From Thereva unica (taxonomy: Eukaryota > Arthropoda > Insecta > Diptera > Therevidae), in the NCBI GenBank assembly GCA_949987705.1, contig OX465282.1, positions 1,972,501-2,036,500 on the forward strand: a stretch of DNA of 64,000 bases, written 5' to 3'. The notes beneath the pieces were generated by a model. That model saw only the letters and a list, made by a program, of their open reading frames with translations, ran no database searches and was not told where the DNA came from. Positions 34,861-46,649 of this stretch are shown piece after piece; position 1 is the first letter of the stretch, and every line of letters starts with the position of its first letter. The position numbers were made by a program, and so were the translations under genes.

Positions 34861-35046
34861 TGATTCCACACGAGCGCACAACACACGACAGGACAAAAGT
34901 CGGCTGTAAATGTGGTTTATGGAGGAGAGGGTGAGCGAGGGCGATGGATTTTGTCCATTCTATCGTCCTCTTTCACCCTCTTCTCCTTCATAACCCACCT
35001 TTGCAGCCGACTCTTGTCGTGTCGTGTGTACGCTCGTGTGGAATCA
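34861..35046. mobile_element. 186-bp near-perfect fold-back element (MITE 6)
   Basis: The element starts TGATTCCACACGAGCG and ends with its exact reverse complement. The inner arms also pair: left GTCGGCTGTAAATGTGGTTT with right AACCCACCTTTGCAGCCGAC, and GAGAGGGTGAGCGAGGGCGA with the matching CGTCCTCTTTCACCCTCTTC. Each arm is about 85-90 bp with almost no loop. No clean target duplication is visible (flanks AGCC and CCCA). No coding capacity. If transcribed it would fold into a long hairpin RNA. Confidence 0.85.
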
Positions 35047-38000
35047 CCCATTGTCTGCTATGAATCTTCTGAAGTAGGACATTATTCCCTGAAACCTCTG
35101 TAAAGTTGTCTTATGATTTCGTATAAGAAACTCAGTTACTTACTACTTTTGTCCTCTCCTCTGATTGCATTTTCCTATGAAAAGGGGCGAATTATTTTTA
35201 GTAGCGCACGGGCGTCTAGTATCTTAGGACGGACCTGACAAGGAGGAGTATACTAGGTGCTAGGTGTAGACTCGACCTAAACCGAACTTGAGCGATATGT
35301 TTCATCCGATTCGTGTTTAAGTAGTCAAAAACATGTTCTGTATCCCTAGAGCCAAATTTTCTTTTTAGTTTAGCTTTCGTATCTTTTCAACATTTAAAAG
35401 GTCTGCAACTCCTGAAAGTCTTACAACAGTTTTCTAGAAATAAAGGAATACAAAGAAGTCCTTCAAGTGTTAAAGTAAAATCGTCTCTACAATCTACAAT
35501 AATTTAAACAACAACCAACTCTAAACTATTTCAAAATTCAAATTATTTACGCTATATACATAAATGCAGAGATCATCAACCCACCCATTTTCAACAACGA
35601 TAACACCAACAACACAAAAAAACATTTTTTTTTGTTATACTAACTAGAAATCTAACTAAAGAACAACAAAAATAGAAATATTAAAAGTAGTAGTACATAG
35701 TAGAAGAAAATGATGATGTTGATGAAAGAAAAAAAATAGCGTTAAAATACTCACCAACAAAAAAAAAATTTTTTAATTCTCAATTAGAATCCGGCTGCCA
35801 AGAGGTTGATGACTTTTTACACACTCGGTTTTTTCTTTTAGTTTTGCCTATTGAATTTTTACGTTTACTATACACCAGCATCACCAGCAGCACTATTTTC
35901 ACCACACACAAGTTATTATTATTATACACACCATACAGGACATACAAGAGAAAAATGAACGCAAGAAACGTAAGAAGAAGAAGATGTTGATGAAAAAATA
36001 TACATATATATTTATATATATGTATGTATATATGTGTTTTTATACATACATATATATGCATATATGTATATAGAATAAATATAAATAAAAGTTTTTACAC
36101 CAACACACACTTATATTTATACAACAACGATGAGGGACCGCGACACAAGAAAGGAGAAAACCCCCCAGGATCAAAGTAAATAATATAAAATAGAGATATG
36201 GTGAGAACAGAGATTGTATGTATTTGTGTGTGAATGTATTTTGCATATGTACAAACACATATACACATATAACACAACAATACATTGACAACACGTTGGG
36301 GAAAAATAATTTTATTACAACAAAATGGGGATTAGTAGTATAGAAGAAGAAGAAAATGGTGATGATAAAGAAGAAGAAGACGAAGAAGGAAAAAACTGAA
36401 TTATCCTTTTTTTCGTATTTTTTTTATTGTTTTATTTTCAGCTCCTGCAGCGCTGATACTCTAGTGTTATCTCTGTTACTCTTTGTTTTTTTGCGTTTGG
36501 TATATAACAATTTTTTTTATACATATTTTCCACAATATCAAGGTAAGTAGAAAACTCCCGCGCCTTTTACGCCACCATTGCAGCCGCCCTATTTAAAGGG
36601 TCTCCCTTCCAAAAAAATAGGTGTATGGGTGGGGGAATGGTGTAATACATATTTATAATTATATATGGGTATGTGGGTGTGTGTGTTTGTATAGAACAAA
36701 CCAGAAATATAAAAAAAAAAGAAACGCGAAGGCTAGTCAATTTTTCATTCAAGCAACGTAACACTTTTCGACACAATCCCCCCCCCCCTCTTTTCACACT
36801 ATCCAACTCCCCCCGCTTCGTCTTCTAGGGTATTATTTCGATGCTCTAGTAATGCTAGACAAAAAAAATTTTGTTGTGCCTTGTGACTTTTTATAGGAAA
36901 TATTTCGCTATATGTATATGTAGAAGAAGAATTGAAGTTTCTTTGGTGGGGATTATGGTAAAGGTGTATGACAAATTATAGCTTTACTATAAAAATAGTA
37001 ATAATAGTGCTGGTTGCCATTCACAACAACACCAAAAACAATAACAGATTCAGCTAAACCACCCTATCGTAACAAACACAAGTCACCGAGACAATATTTG
37101 CTATAAAAAGCACACACTTTTTATAGCAAAAATAACGGAATAAATGATATATCTATAAATCTTCTTCTTCGTCTTGTTTTGTTGTTTTTGTTATTTAAGG
37201 GGTTATAACATTTTGACATACACACCCACACAAACACCGACAACAACACTAGAAGTAGTAGAAGAAGAAGAAGTATAAAAAAGAAGAAGATTGCCAAACT
37301 ATGGGTAGGTGTGTAAGAATGGTGGTGGTGGTGGAATTGGGTGGTGGTGGTGGATATGGGTGGTATAGAGTGTGGTGAATTTCAATTCAAAAGGGGTAGG
37401 TAGTGGGTGGTGAGGTGAAATTTAAAAAAAATTATATACAAGGAAAAATGTGACAAACCAATTTTATTTTGGTTTAGAATTTTTGTCAGATTTATTTTTT
37501 GTTTGTTATTAATTATTGTTAATTAAACGCGTTGTTGTTGTTGTTAAAATTTTCACCAAAACATACACCAAAAGTATCCTTTATTAAAACTATATCTGCC
37601 AGTTTGTTGTTGTTGTATGTTCCTTCGTTTTATTTTTGTGGTATTATGGGTGTCATTTCTTGTTTCATTCACTCACGTATCGTCCTTTTTTATTATAAAA
37701 AAAAAACAATCATCGTAAAAGGGACATTGTTCTTGTTACTTTTTTTTTTTTTTTGATATTGTTTTGTATTATTTTTCATTTTCTAGTTCATTATGGCGCG
37801 ATATTTTATGTATGTATATGTAAATATGTATATGCCGATGTGGTTGTGAACTAATTTTCATATATATATACATTCTTCTTGATAATATCATAATATTTTT
37901 ATATGAAACAAAACGCAAGGATACAGGATATGCACAGGAATAAATCGCCAATCCCTCATCATTTTTTTGTTTAAATAAAATAGTGAAAAAAAATAAATAA

Positions 38001-39454
38001 GTTAAAAAAATCTAAAAATAAAATAATAATAAAAAGGAGTAAATTTCGTGAAATATATGAGTATATATATATAAAAAAAATATAAGATTTATTACTGATT
38101 TTTTTTTTTTTGGTGTGTAAAGAAACCTTGTTTTTTTCCTATAACATATTAACGTTGAATTTATATAGCGTTTTCACATAGTGTATATAGCGGTGTTTTA
38201 TTCACATCGTTCATCCTTAACCCTGTGTATATTCCACACTCACTCCACTTTCTCTCTGTGTGTCTCCATCTCCGCACCTGATGGCAAGGGTGACTCCATA
38301 TTGGCTGTGTTGGAGCTTTTATTTTTTTTATTTTTTTTTTTACTTAATATATTAAATTCATTTTTTCTTTTAGCCGTATATTTTTTTTTAAAATTCGCTA
38401 TGTTTTTTATTAATTTTTTTTATATTTTTTGGTTATTTACAAAACGAAAAAACCAATAATAAATATTCATTCACTTTATTAATTAATTAATTTAATCACA
38501 TTCCAAAATGTAACACCGAAAAGAATTTATGTATTTTTTTTTTGTTAACACACACATACACACTAATTCCAAAAAAAAAAATTAAATAGATAATTCTAAC
38601 CCGATTTATTTCATTTATTTTATTGTGTAAAAAATATTTTATTGTGTAAAAAAAATAAAATGTTTGTCGCACTGTCTACAAAGTATTTTATTTTTTCGTT
38701 CCTCCTTTTTATTAAATCAAAAAAAAAAACTCCTTTCCCACTTAAGGATAAAAAATAAACCACCAACAAAAATTAATGTATAAATATAATAACTCACTCA
38801 CTTTTTTCTTTTTTTAATATTTATATATTATTAAAATTCACCCGAATTTTATTTTTTCATTTATTTCAAAAAATGCAAATAAAATATTTCAAACCAAATC
38901 CTTTATTTCCACTTTTATTATTAAAAAAAACTTTTCCAAATTTTCCATTTTATACAATTTCTTCTTCAACCCCCCTTAACAAAAAAGGATTTTCTCCCTT
39001 TTTCTTTTTTTTTGCTTCAAACATAAAAAAAAACTTTTCAAAAGAAAAACTTAAAAAAGGAAATTGGAAATCCTTAATCACTTCTTAAAGAACGGGGGAT
39101 AAGAATCACTGTCTCGTAATATGACGGCCGACGACTGAATCATGCGAGGCGAGGGTGCATTTTAACCGTATCGAAAAACCAACTCACCACCTTCTTACCT
39201 TTCGGAAAATATATCTCTATATATATACAAATTGTATAATATTTTCAATGTATATGTGTATTGTATAGTATTTTCCATACACACACCAACATACACTCAA
39301 AATGAGAAAATTTTTCTTTTATTATATATTTTCCTTCTTTCCTTCATTTTTTTTGTCTATTTTCAATTTTGTATTTGTTGTATACGAGGATATGAGAGCT
39401 TGTATGTATGTATAAAATATGTATACTATAAAGTACGAGCATATACATGCATAC
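35047..39454. other. Very AT-rich, simple-sequence region
   Basis: About 4.4 kb with no recognisable transposon or gene coding. It contains A and T runs, GAA/AAG repeats (around 36340-36390 and 37255-37285), alternating TATATG stretches (about 36000-36072), a C run at about 36778-36789, CACAC/CAACAAC runs, and many fake hydrophobic frames rich in F, I and Y. It could be intron or intergenic DNA of a neighbouring gene. It stands out because the rest of the window is transposon-rich. Confidence 0.5.
37318..37376. repeat. GGT-rich microsatellite
   Basis: Two blocks of GGTGGTGGTGG separated by AATTGGG, followed by GGGTGGTATAG. The G-rich strand is the plus strand. Confidence 0.85.
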
Positions 39455-39560
39455 AATATGGCGGCTCTTTTACCACCCCCGCTCTACACCCTCCGACCGA
39501 GCTCACATAATAATAAAATGGTCGCGGCGACGGCGGCGGCAGCGACTTGTGACTGTGTGA
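39455..39560. other. GC-rich patch in AT-rich surroundings
   Basis: GCGGCTCTTTTACCACCCCC through GACGGCGGCGGCAGCGAC is CpG-containing and GCG-rich. A short frame MVAATAAAATCDCV starts at 39520 but stops after 14 codons. It might be a 5' untranslated region or promoter of a gene outside the recognisable set. No TATA box or splice signal ties it to an exon. Confidence 0.3.
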
Positions 39561-40227
39561 TTAGTTCAAATTGAGGGTGGCATGCTCCCTTTTCGGTTAT
39601 TGTTCCGTGGATGTGTATTTGGGTTTTGTAGAAAAAGGATATTCTCCCTGTGTAGCCATTTTCGAAATATTTCCCTTATTTTTTCGGAATAAGTCGGAAA
39701 ATGAACGGTGTGAATCAGGGGTGAACAAGGAACAATTGTTTTTGAAGATATACTTTGATTTGAATGAGTATAAAGGTTAGCAGTCACAAGTCACAACGCA
39801 GTCACAAGTGTGCGGTAAGTCTCAGCTTGAAGGCCTATACTAAATGAAAGGTAATGTAGAAGCGAAGTAGACATAACTTCTCTCAAAATTCACATAATAA
39901 CCAAAAAAGAAGTTCGTTAAAAGTAAGTGCGAAGCGCCAAAGCTTGTGACTTATGACTAGTCACAACTTTAGTTTAAGGAGGTGACAAAAAATATACCTA
40001 AAATTTTGCGTAAAATAGTTGTATTGAGGTTGAGTTGAGTTTTCGACTCGCGTCACAAATCACAACCAAAACACAAAGGTGCTGCTGTAAATTAAATTCA
40101 GCTACTCAACCACTGAACTCGCGTGTAGATGAATAGTTTGTACTCCACCCAGGTAGCAGAACTGAGATGAGTTCAGTCGAGCTTAACTCAACTCGACTCG
40201 GGCTCCATCTGAGTTCAACTCATCATG
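39561..40227. other. No recognisable gene; AGTCACAA repeats
   Basis: AGTCACAA(G/C) words recur near 39782-39808, and TCACAA again near 39960 and 40050. GAGTTCA/AACTCA words recur near 40160-40220. No coding. Confidence 0.4.
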
Positions 40228-40418
40228 TCCAAAAGTTCAACATCCAAGAGTTCAATCGCAGGGTTCATCTCCACCTTCTTCAATACCCCCCGTACCCTTA
40301 TAACCCCCCCTTCTCCGTATTAAGCTTACTGCTAGACATTGCACCATGACATGGCAAATGACATGACGAAAGTACAAAGGGTCACTCCTGAGCTTAGTAC
40401 TGCCACATAAAAAAAATG
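40228..40418 (+). mobile_element. LINE 3' end, DISKAFDRVWH family (copy F)
   Basis: Coding NIQEFNRRVHLHLLQYPP matches the ORF2 end of the copies near 44200 and 52100, which lie on the other strand. It is followed by the family 3' region (AAGCTTACTGCTAGACATTG, then TGAGCTTAGTACTGCCACAT) and a short A tail ending at about 40418. Only the last 190 bp are present, so this is a strongly 5'-truncated insertion. Confidence 0.85.
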
Positions 40419-40999
40419 TATACGTACTATATTATGACCTTGAGCACACTCTTATGATACAGCTTCTTCTATTGACCCCAAAAGATGGCGATAGGAGACC
40501 TTAATGTCAAAATTGGAGGAGATAACTGGTACAGACAAGATGACACACGGGAAGACCTGTGAAGGCCCACCACACACGACAATCGCTTCGGCATGCCCTT
40601 TCATATTCATACGCAACTGCATGCTCTCTTGCCACTCTGATACATATAAGTGTGTATAAGAGTTCACAGAATTGCACACTTCGTAAACAATATTCATTAC
40701 CGCAGCACCGGGGACACAGTTCACTCGAATGTTGATATCAGTCACTCACATACAGGCCGCAGGCAGGCCGTGGCCTTAAGGTTTCTCTCCTTGAGACCAA
40801 TTATAACCACCCACTCACCAGCTAGACTAGAAGGCGCCCCCTGTCCAGGAAAATTACCAAAAATCTTTATGTCTCTTGGTATTTGTAGTCAGTCCAAGCC
40901 TAAAGATCTGACATTCTTCAGTTCAAACACTGAGCTTAAAGAAGCAGCACGCAGGTCTGGTTTCGAGGCTACAAGCCCCTGAAACTTAGACCAGTTGGT
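40419..40999. other. No recognisable gene
   Basis: Short frames of up to 110 codons without domain wording. GCCGCAGGCAGGCCGTGGCC near 40757 echoes the dispersed repeat at 33355-33550. Confidence 0.4.
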
Positions 41000-42480
41000 T
41001 TTCTTAGGAACCAAAGAAAAGGCGCGGATATGTGGGAGGCTCAATTAAAAAGGCAGCGTCAGGCGCCCCGCATCTCCGATCATATACTAGTTTATTTGAG
41101 CCGGTAATAAGTCCTCTGACTACTTTGCTATCGGTTACCCGAGGCTCCTGAGAGCAAGATGCCTCTCCGCGAAAGTCTTGCACAGGGTGGAGGATGCTCC
41201 TTTCACATGGTGCAAGTTTACTTGGAGTGCCCTTATGGCGCTCATTTTTTTTCCAAGGTTTGTCTAGGACCCTTTGTTCTACCTTCATTGCCCTTAGAGG
41301 GTACTGATTTGCCCGGTTTTTTGAATCTTGGTTCGGCAGGAGTGTTTTTTCGCCGCCCCGCAGTTAGCTCTGCTATAGGCTCCCTGGCACATGCTGCGGA
41401 TGCGGGGGCCGAATCTGGAGCAACGCCAGACAGTCCCGGAGTTGGTGCGAGCGCAGCCCCACCATCAGATGGCCCTATGGAAAAGGTAATGGCATTACTG
41501 CAGTCCCCGGAAGTGCAATTTCAGACCCTATGGCCTGAGCGTCACACGACGATCCCTGCCCTTGTGGCTGCTTCTTTGGAGGATCTTTATCCTTGAGAAT
41601 TAGCCTGGTGAGAGAAAATCAATAGGCGATTTTCCCTTCACACTAATGAACTTAGCCAACCAAGTGAAGGGAGCATTTACTCGCCTCTGGACCACTTGCC
41701 ACTTGCCAGGAGGAACCGAATTTTCTGACGCGATAGTTGCCAGCACTTTCTCTTTTCTTGCCAGCACCACTCTTTGGGGAAGTAGCCTCGTATAATGTGA
41801 GTCTGGGGAAAATTACCCTCTTCCACCAGAGTGATATCAAGAGCACTCTTGTTCTTAATTAAGGAGACTCCCCATCCATTCTGCTGTGCCAGGGTTTGAG
41901 CAAACTAACAGCAGCCAGCCTCTTCTTGGGAAGCCTCCTCGAAATACGGATTGACTTTGCCGTCCACTTTTTTAATGACGACGTCAATGATCGTCTCCTG
42001 CAACTGTGTCATTTGCTCAGGTGTCAGGGGGGGTTTGACCATGTCAGTCGAGATGAGGCCAAGCTTAACACTGTTTACCACCTGGCTAAAGATGGGGCGA
42101 GTAGGCCCCTTGGCTGTCTTGGTCCTCTTCTGCTCCGAACGGTCTGGAGTTTCCTCCTCTGAGCGTACCCTCATCAGCTCAGTTTTTTTGGAGGGCTTTA
42201 TTAAAGCTTTTTCTAGGGCCTTTTGTCAGTGCAAAATGGAGTGCCATATCCTCCTCTACTGGGTGGAGAGATTGGCAGACCTGGCTTTGTCAAGCTCCAT
42301 CTTCTCTAAGCCTCGAGCAATGGTTGTAGCTCCGGAAATAGGAAATAACCGAATACACACTGACCGAGTCTGCGCTGCAGGCGGATACTTACGTATCAAG
42401 CTTACGTGCCCAATGGCTCCTCTAGTTGAGGCAATTCCTATCTCTTGCCTCCCTATGGACACCCCTCTCTATGGATGTGG
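41000..42480 (-). mobile_element. LINE 5' half: ORF1-like protein and start of endonuclease
   Basis: Minus-strand coding with frame breaks. Near 42460-42270 there is a KYPPAAQTRSVCIRLFP stretch. At 42174-41905 the frame encodes GPTRPIFSQVVNSVKLGLIS and then LTPEQMTQLQETIIDVVIKK, which resembles the ORF1 (gag-like, DUF4780-type) protein of insect LINEs. Near 41230-41150, LHHVKGASS-type coding followed by ERHLAL and, in another frame, LITGSNKLVYD looks like the beginning of an ORF2 endonuclease domain. The order ORF1 then endonuclease supports one element. The family assignment of ORF1 is from memory of the motif. Confidence 0.6.
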
Positions 42481-42839
42481 CCCTCGTCACAACTGACGAG
42501 GATGATGCTGTCGGTGTTGCATCAAACTCATTTTTTTATTATTATTTTCCATAAATGAACCCACGAGTATTCGGGAAAGTTAGTCGCCCATAGCGAGCTC
42601 GTATACTGTGTAAAAGGCTAACAAAAGCTGGAGGATGCCAGGTATCCAAAGTTCGGATATTAGAGACCAAGCACCCCGTTGGCATATCCTGTTTCCCCTT
42701 AGATTGGGGTGGGGTTTTTCAAGAGTGTTCTTTTCTTCGCCCGACTACCATTAACCAGCACTCCTGATAGAGACATGACCATGCCAGGAGTCTGTTTCCA
42801 GTCGCCCCCCGAGCAGCGTGTTAGTCCCCCTGTGTACCT
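42481..42839. other. No recognisable gene
   Basis: A stretch between LINE pieces, possibly their degraded leader. Confidence 0.35.
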
Positions 42840-42965
42840 GTTGGCTGGCGACTACCCGATGTTGACTGCAGTGAAAATCTTGTGTGCCAGACCTTTGTTC
42901 CTATTGTAGGATCGGTGGGCAGAAACAACCTCTGACCTAGTGGATAGGTTCTAAAGCCATTTCTG
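42840..42965 (-). mobile_element. LINE fragment shared with the thioredoxin-gene intron
   Basis: Minus-strand coding SEVVSAHRSYNRNKGLAHK followed by IFTAVNIG. It matches SEVVLAHRSYNRNKGLANR at about 60810-60760 in reverse, so the two loci carry the same LINE family. Confidence 0.7.
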
Positions 42966-44070
42966 GCTTATTCTTCTTTTCAACCGACTTCAAAATAGGA
43001 GGAGTTTATTGCTAAGTACATTTTTAAAAGGTAGAAAAATCTTATATTTAATAGCCTTAGCTGTTATTTCGTGTATAACTGCACATAACCGTCCGAAAAA
43101 TTTCAAATTTTCGGAAACATTCAACACCTTTAGCCCAACTACTCCGAAAAAGGGAAATTAACTTTCGGAGAAAAATATTTAGAAACAATTGTCTATACCC
43201 AAAAAAAAAATAAATCCTTCTCCCCCCAAAAATATATCAAACAACTCCGAAGAGAGCACACAACCGTGTTTCCGAATTCGGACATCCCCCTCTCTGCTCA
43301 CATTGCCGAATCAGGATCATCACACTGAACGCGATGGTAAATTTCCCCTACTATTTGGCAGATTATTCTCTATATAATTACCAATACTACATAAAAAATA
43401 GGACATTTGTGAAGGAAAGCGGCGAATAAATCGATTTTACGCAACTAACGTACGATAGACTCTTAAGACTGTAGTAGTGTGTATAATTTTGCTGTAAGAA
43501 GAAGACCACACCAGACTTTCGTCCTTTCATCGTTTCCAGTGTAGAAAAAATTGTTACAAATTTTCCTTTTTTCTATTTTGTTCTTTTTTTTTTGCTGTAG
43601 TATATGTTTGTGCATGCCTGAGTTGGGGGGGAGGGGGAGTTCGCCAGTTTGAGAATGGATAAGTTTTGAGAATGGAAATGTAAGAAAGCAACGTACGAAC
43701 ACATACCGAAAGGAAACTCTCCCATAGGGATTAAAAGTCCTGATTTCAACAGCTTTTGAGGTGTAGAAATCAGTGTAAAATTATAGGAAGGTGGTGAATG
43801 AAAATCGAAGCTGGTGACATCTGTTGGCAGTGGATTTAAGTTGTTATGTGAAATATTGTTGATAAATATGTTTTTTTTTTTTTTTTTTTTGATAAAATAA
43901 AATATTAAACAAATTTTGTTATAATAATTATGAGGGAGAAAGGCAGTTCCATCCAAACCAGAGGCTGGGTCACCATTGGCGCTGAGCTTTGCCGTTTTGT
44001 AGCCGCCCGCACTCATGAACAAATTTACGTAAAAGAAGCAGTAACCTGTGCTAAGATAGACATACGGACC
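42966..44070. other. No recognisable gene
   Basis: AT-rich with a run of 20 T at 43871-43890. A 149-codon minus-strand frame crosses that run (lysine repeat) and has no domain. Confidence 0.45.
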
Positions 44071-45420
44071 TCTTTTTTTTATATGAAAAAACCAAGCTTA
44101 GGAGTAACCCTTTATACTACCAGTCCGTCATGTCGTTCAGTTCATGGTGCAATGTCTAGTAGTAAGCTTGGTTTGAAGAATAGAGGAGAATAGGAAAGGT
44201 TAGAGGGAGTCTGGAGGGTGTTGAAGAAAATGACGATGAAACTCACGTTTGAACTCTAAGGTGTTGTACGAGTTCGGAAATACTGACTGCGGGAGATTAT
44301 TCCACAGTCGAGTTGTTCTATTCATAAACGAACTTCTAGACCGTATTGTGCGTGAACGGGGTGGCTGTAGGGTATGGGGGTGAGCCGAGCGGGCTAGTCT
44401 TGTGTTGCGGGGGCAAAGTATTGAAGAGGTCCTTAATTTCAGTGGAACAGTCGCCATGGTAATAGCGATAAAGTATGGAGAGGGCTGCTACATTCCTACG
44501 GTGGCTTAAGGTGTCTATAGAGGCGCGAAAGGGGCCATCACCGATGAGTTTGAGGGCGCGTTTTTGCGGTGGTTTTTGGGGCGCCTGCCCTGATATACGA
44601 GTTGTATTCGAGGCGCGGACGAATGTAGGATTTGTATATTTTAGCCAAGGCGGCTGGCTGGAGGAGGAACTTGCATTTCTTGAGAAATCCAAGGCATTGG
44701 GAGGCTTGCTTGGCGATTTGGAATATGTAATCATTCCATCGCAGATGCTCCGTTAAAGTTACCCCTAGGATGTTGAGAGTTGAGTCAGCCGTTAAGTTCT
44801 CTTTATCCACTGAGAGAGTAGGAAGGTCGGTGCAATTTTTGTTGGAGATCAGACAGTACTTCGTTTTCATGGCATTGAATTCGACGCGGTTCATTTCACC
44901 CCAATGAAGAATTGATTCGATATCCCGGTTGATCGAAGTGGACCTAAGTTGACGGTGGTAAAGAAAAGGTTTGGCACGTGCTTGTCTTATATTGTCGAAG
45001 GAGTAAGAGAAATGCAAAGTACCATCATCAGCGAAGCAATGAAGTGGGTTGGAGGGGATTGAAAACAGATCATTAATGGAGATTAGAAAAAGTGCGGGTG
45101 AGAGAATAGACCCCTGGGGAACTCCGGCCGAAATGACATGGGGGTTGGATTTAACGCCGTCCAATACTACCTTGATTGAACGGCCTGAAAGAAAGCTCTT
45201 AATCCAGTTCCTAAGAACTAAGTGTATACCAATAGCTTGGAGTTTATTCAACAGAGCAGGGTGCCATACTCTGTCAAAAGCCTTTGATATATCTAGAGCA
45301 ACCAGTCCAGACTCGCCAAAGCTGTGAATGCTTTGGTTGATTTTTTCAGTTAAACACACAAACAAATCGCCAGTAGACCGTTTTGGTCTGAAGCCGTATT
45401 GCCTGTCGTGTATAATTTGG
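44071..45420 (-). mobile_element. LINE, DISKAFDRVWH family (copy A), 275-codon open RT frame
   Basis: The minus-strand frame 45365-44538 is uninterrupted. It has ALDISKAFDRVWHPALLNKL near 45310-45250, FLSGRSIKVVLDGVKSNP near 45195-45140, AGVPQGSILSPALFLISIND near 45130-45075, FADDGTLHFSYS near 45035-45000 and LNILGVTLTEHLRWNDYIF near 44780-44725. After a frame change the C-terminus continues to REFHRHFLQHPPDSL at about 44200. The 3' region (TACTACCAGTCCGTCATGTC in reverse) ends at a poly-A, seen as T on the plus strand, near 44071. Confidence 0.9.
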
Positions 45421-45684
45421 TTGGATTCTAGATATTTTCTCTGATATGGAGTTACGGAAGTATAGGTCTAGGAGGGGTTCTCGGGTCTTCAAGACAAAAA
45501 ATAGCAAGCTTATTGGCTCTCTTGCCGCTTTACACAGTTCTTAGATGAATCAGTCGTAACATTTGACGATCCTTAGCATGAAGATCAGTTTAAACCTCAT
45601 CCAGGAGTGGAGCAGGCAATGGCAGGCTGGCTTACAACAGGTAACTGTGCTACGAACATTCCTAAGGTGATTCAATAAGTCAGT

Positions 45685-46010
45685 TCTTGAAGGCGCAAAC
45701 CCATGAGCTTGATGGCGCGGTTTTGCACCTTATCAAACCACGTGAATGTAGTTTTTCTGGCATAGCCGAATTTAAAATTCGTAGATGGTAGACCGGACTG
45801 CTTTCTGTAGAAGACATATGCATCTCTAAAGAATTCCCAGTCATCGGAGTGATCCTATAGCGATTTGGAATATGGTGATCATTTGATGGTAGATTCTCGG
45901 TAACATTAAGCTTAGTATGTACAGAAATGAATCAGCCTTTAGATCCCGATCGACACTAAAGCGTGAAGATCAGTTTTATTAGAAATTAAACAAGACTTCG
46001 ACCCATCACG
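45685..46010 (-). mobile_element. LINE fragment, DISKAFDRVWH-related (copy E)
   Basis: Minus-strand coding TFTWFDKVQNRAIKLMGLR near 45755-45695 corresponds to the WLDKVQKRALKLI block of copy B, and coding resembling the LGVTL...NDHIF block precedes it. More diverged than copies A and B. Confidence 0.65.
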
Positions 46011-46649
46011 ATTCTTGCTAACTAATATTGTACTCATAGCAGCTCCTATTACAAATTTTTGTTTAGGCCAAAGTGCTTGAAGTGCCTCAACAGTCGTTCT
46101 AAAATGTTGTCGCTCAAACTTTTTTGGTCAAGCAAGACCATACCTCAAGTCAAAACCTACAGGTACTGTCCTCCCTTCTTCCGATCCTCCGTAGATGGTA
46201 ATTTAAAGCACAGTGTCCGGTGCCTAAGGCAGCTGGTGTCTTGACATTGCTCCTACTGCTGCGGAGCCCAAAAATAAATTGTTTGGACTACACCAGACGA
46301 GCTGTGGAGTTCCAGTGTTCGGTGTATTTCATAAAAGTCCGATCGCCACGTTCATTTTCCCCAACCTTGTGGGTGCCACAAATAACCAGTCCTGTTGCTA
46401 TTAAAACTAAAGGACTCGACTTGTCTAGTAGACTGCCTTCAGAAATTGCTAAAGGGTGGATTGACCAGTTTATACCAGCTGTGCTCATTTTTCCCAATTT
46501 CTCCTTACCATTTCTCTTTATTGGCTACTGCTGGTCCGCGGAAGGCTACCTTCGCCCAGATTCAGAAAGGACTTGGCCATCGAAATACCCTTGGAGGAAA
46601 AGCAGACGTACTGAAGGACTTTGATCGACGTGTATTTCCCGAGATGTTA
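46011..46649. other. No recognisable gene
   Basis: A 134-codon plus-strand frame at 46220-46624 overlaps minus-strand frames and has no recognisable domain. Confidence 0.35.

Noticed and set aside
39085..39111. GATAAGAATCACTG as a hAT end
   Set aside because: Only one end and no partner inverted repeat nearby.
36040..39510. Many F/I/Y-rich frames of 60-94 codons
   Set aside because: Low-complexity products of T runs and TATATG repeats.
41159..42496. Plus-strand frames of 145 and 181 codons
   Set aside because: They lie opposite the minus-strand LINE ORF1/endonuclease coding and are its shadows.
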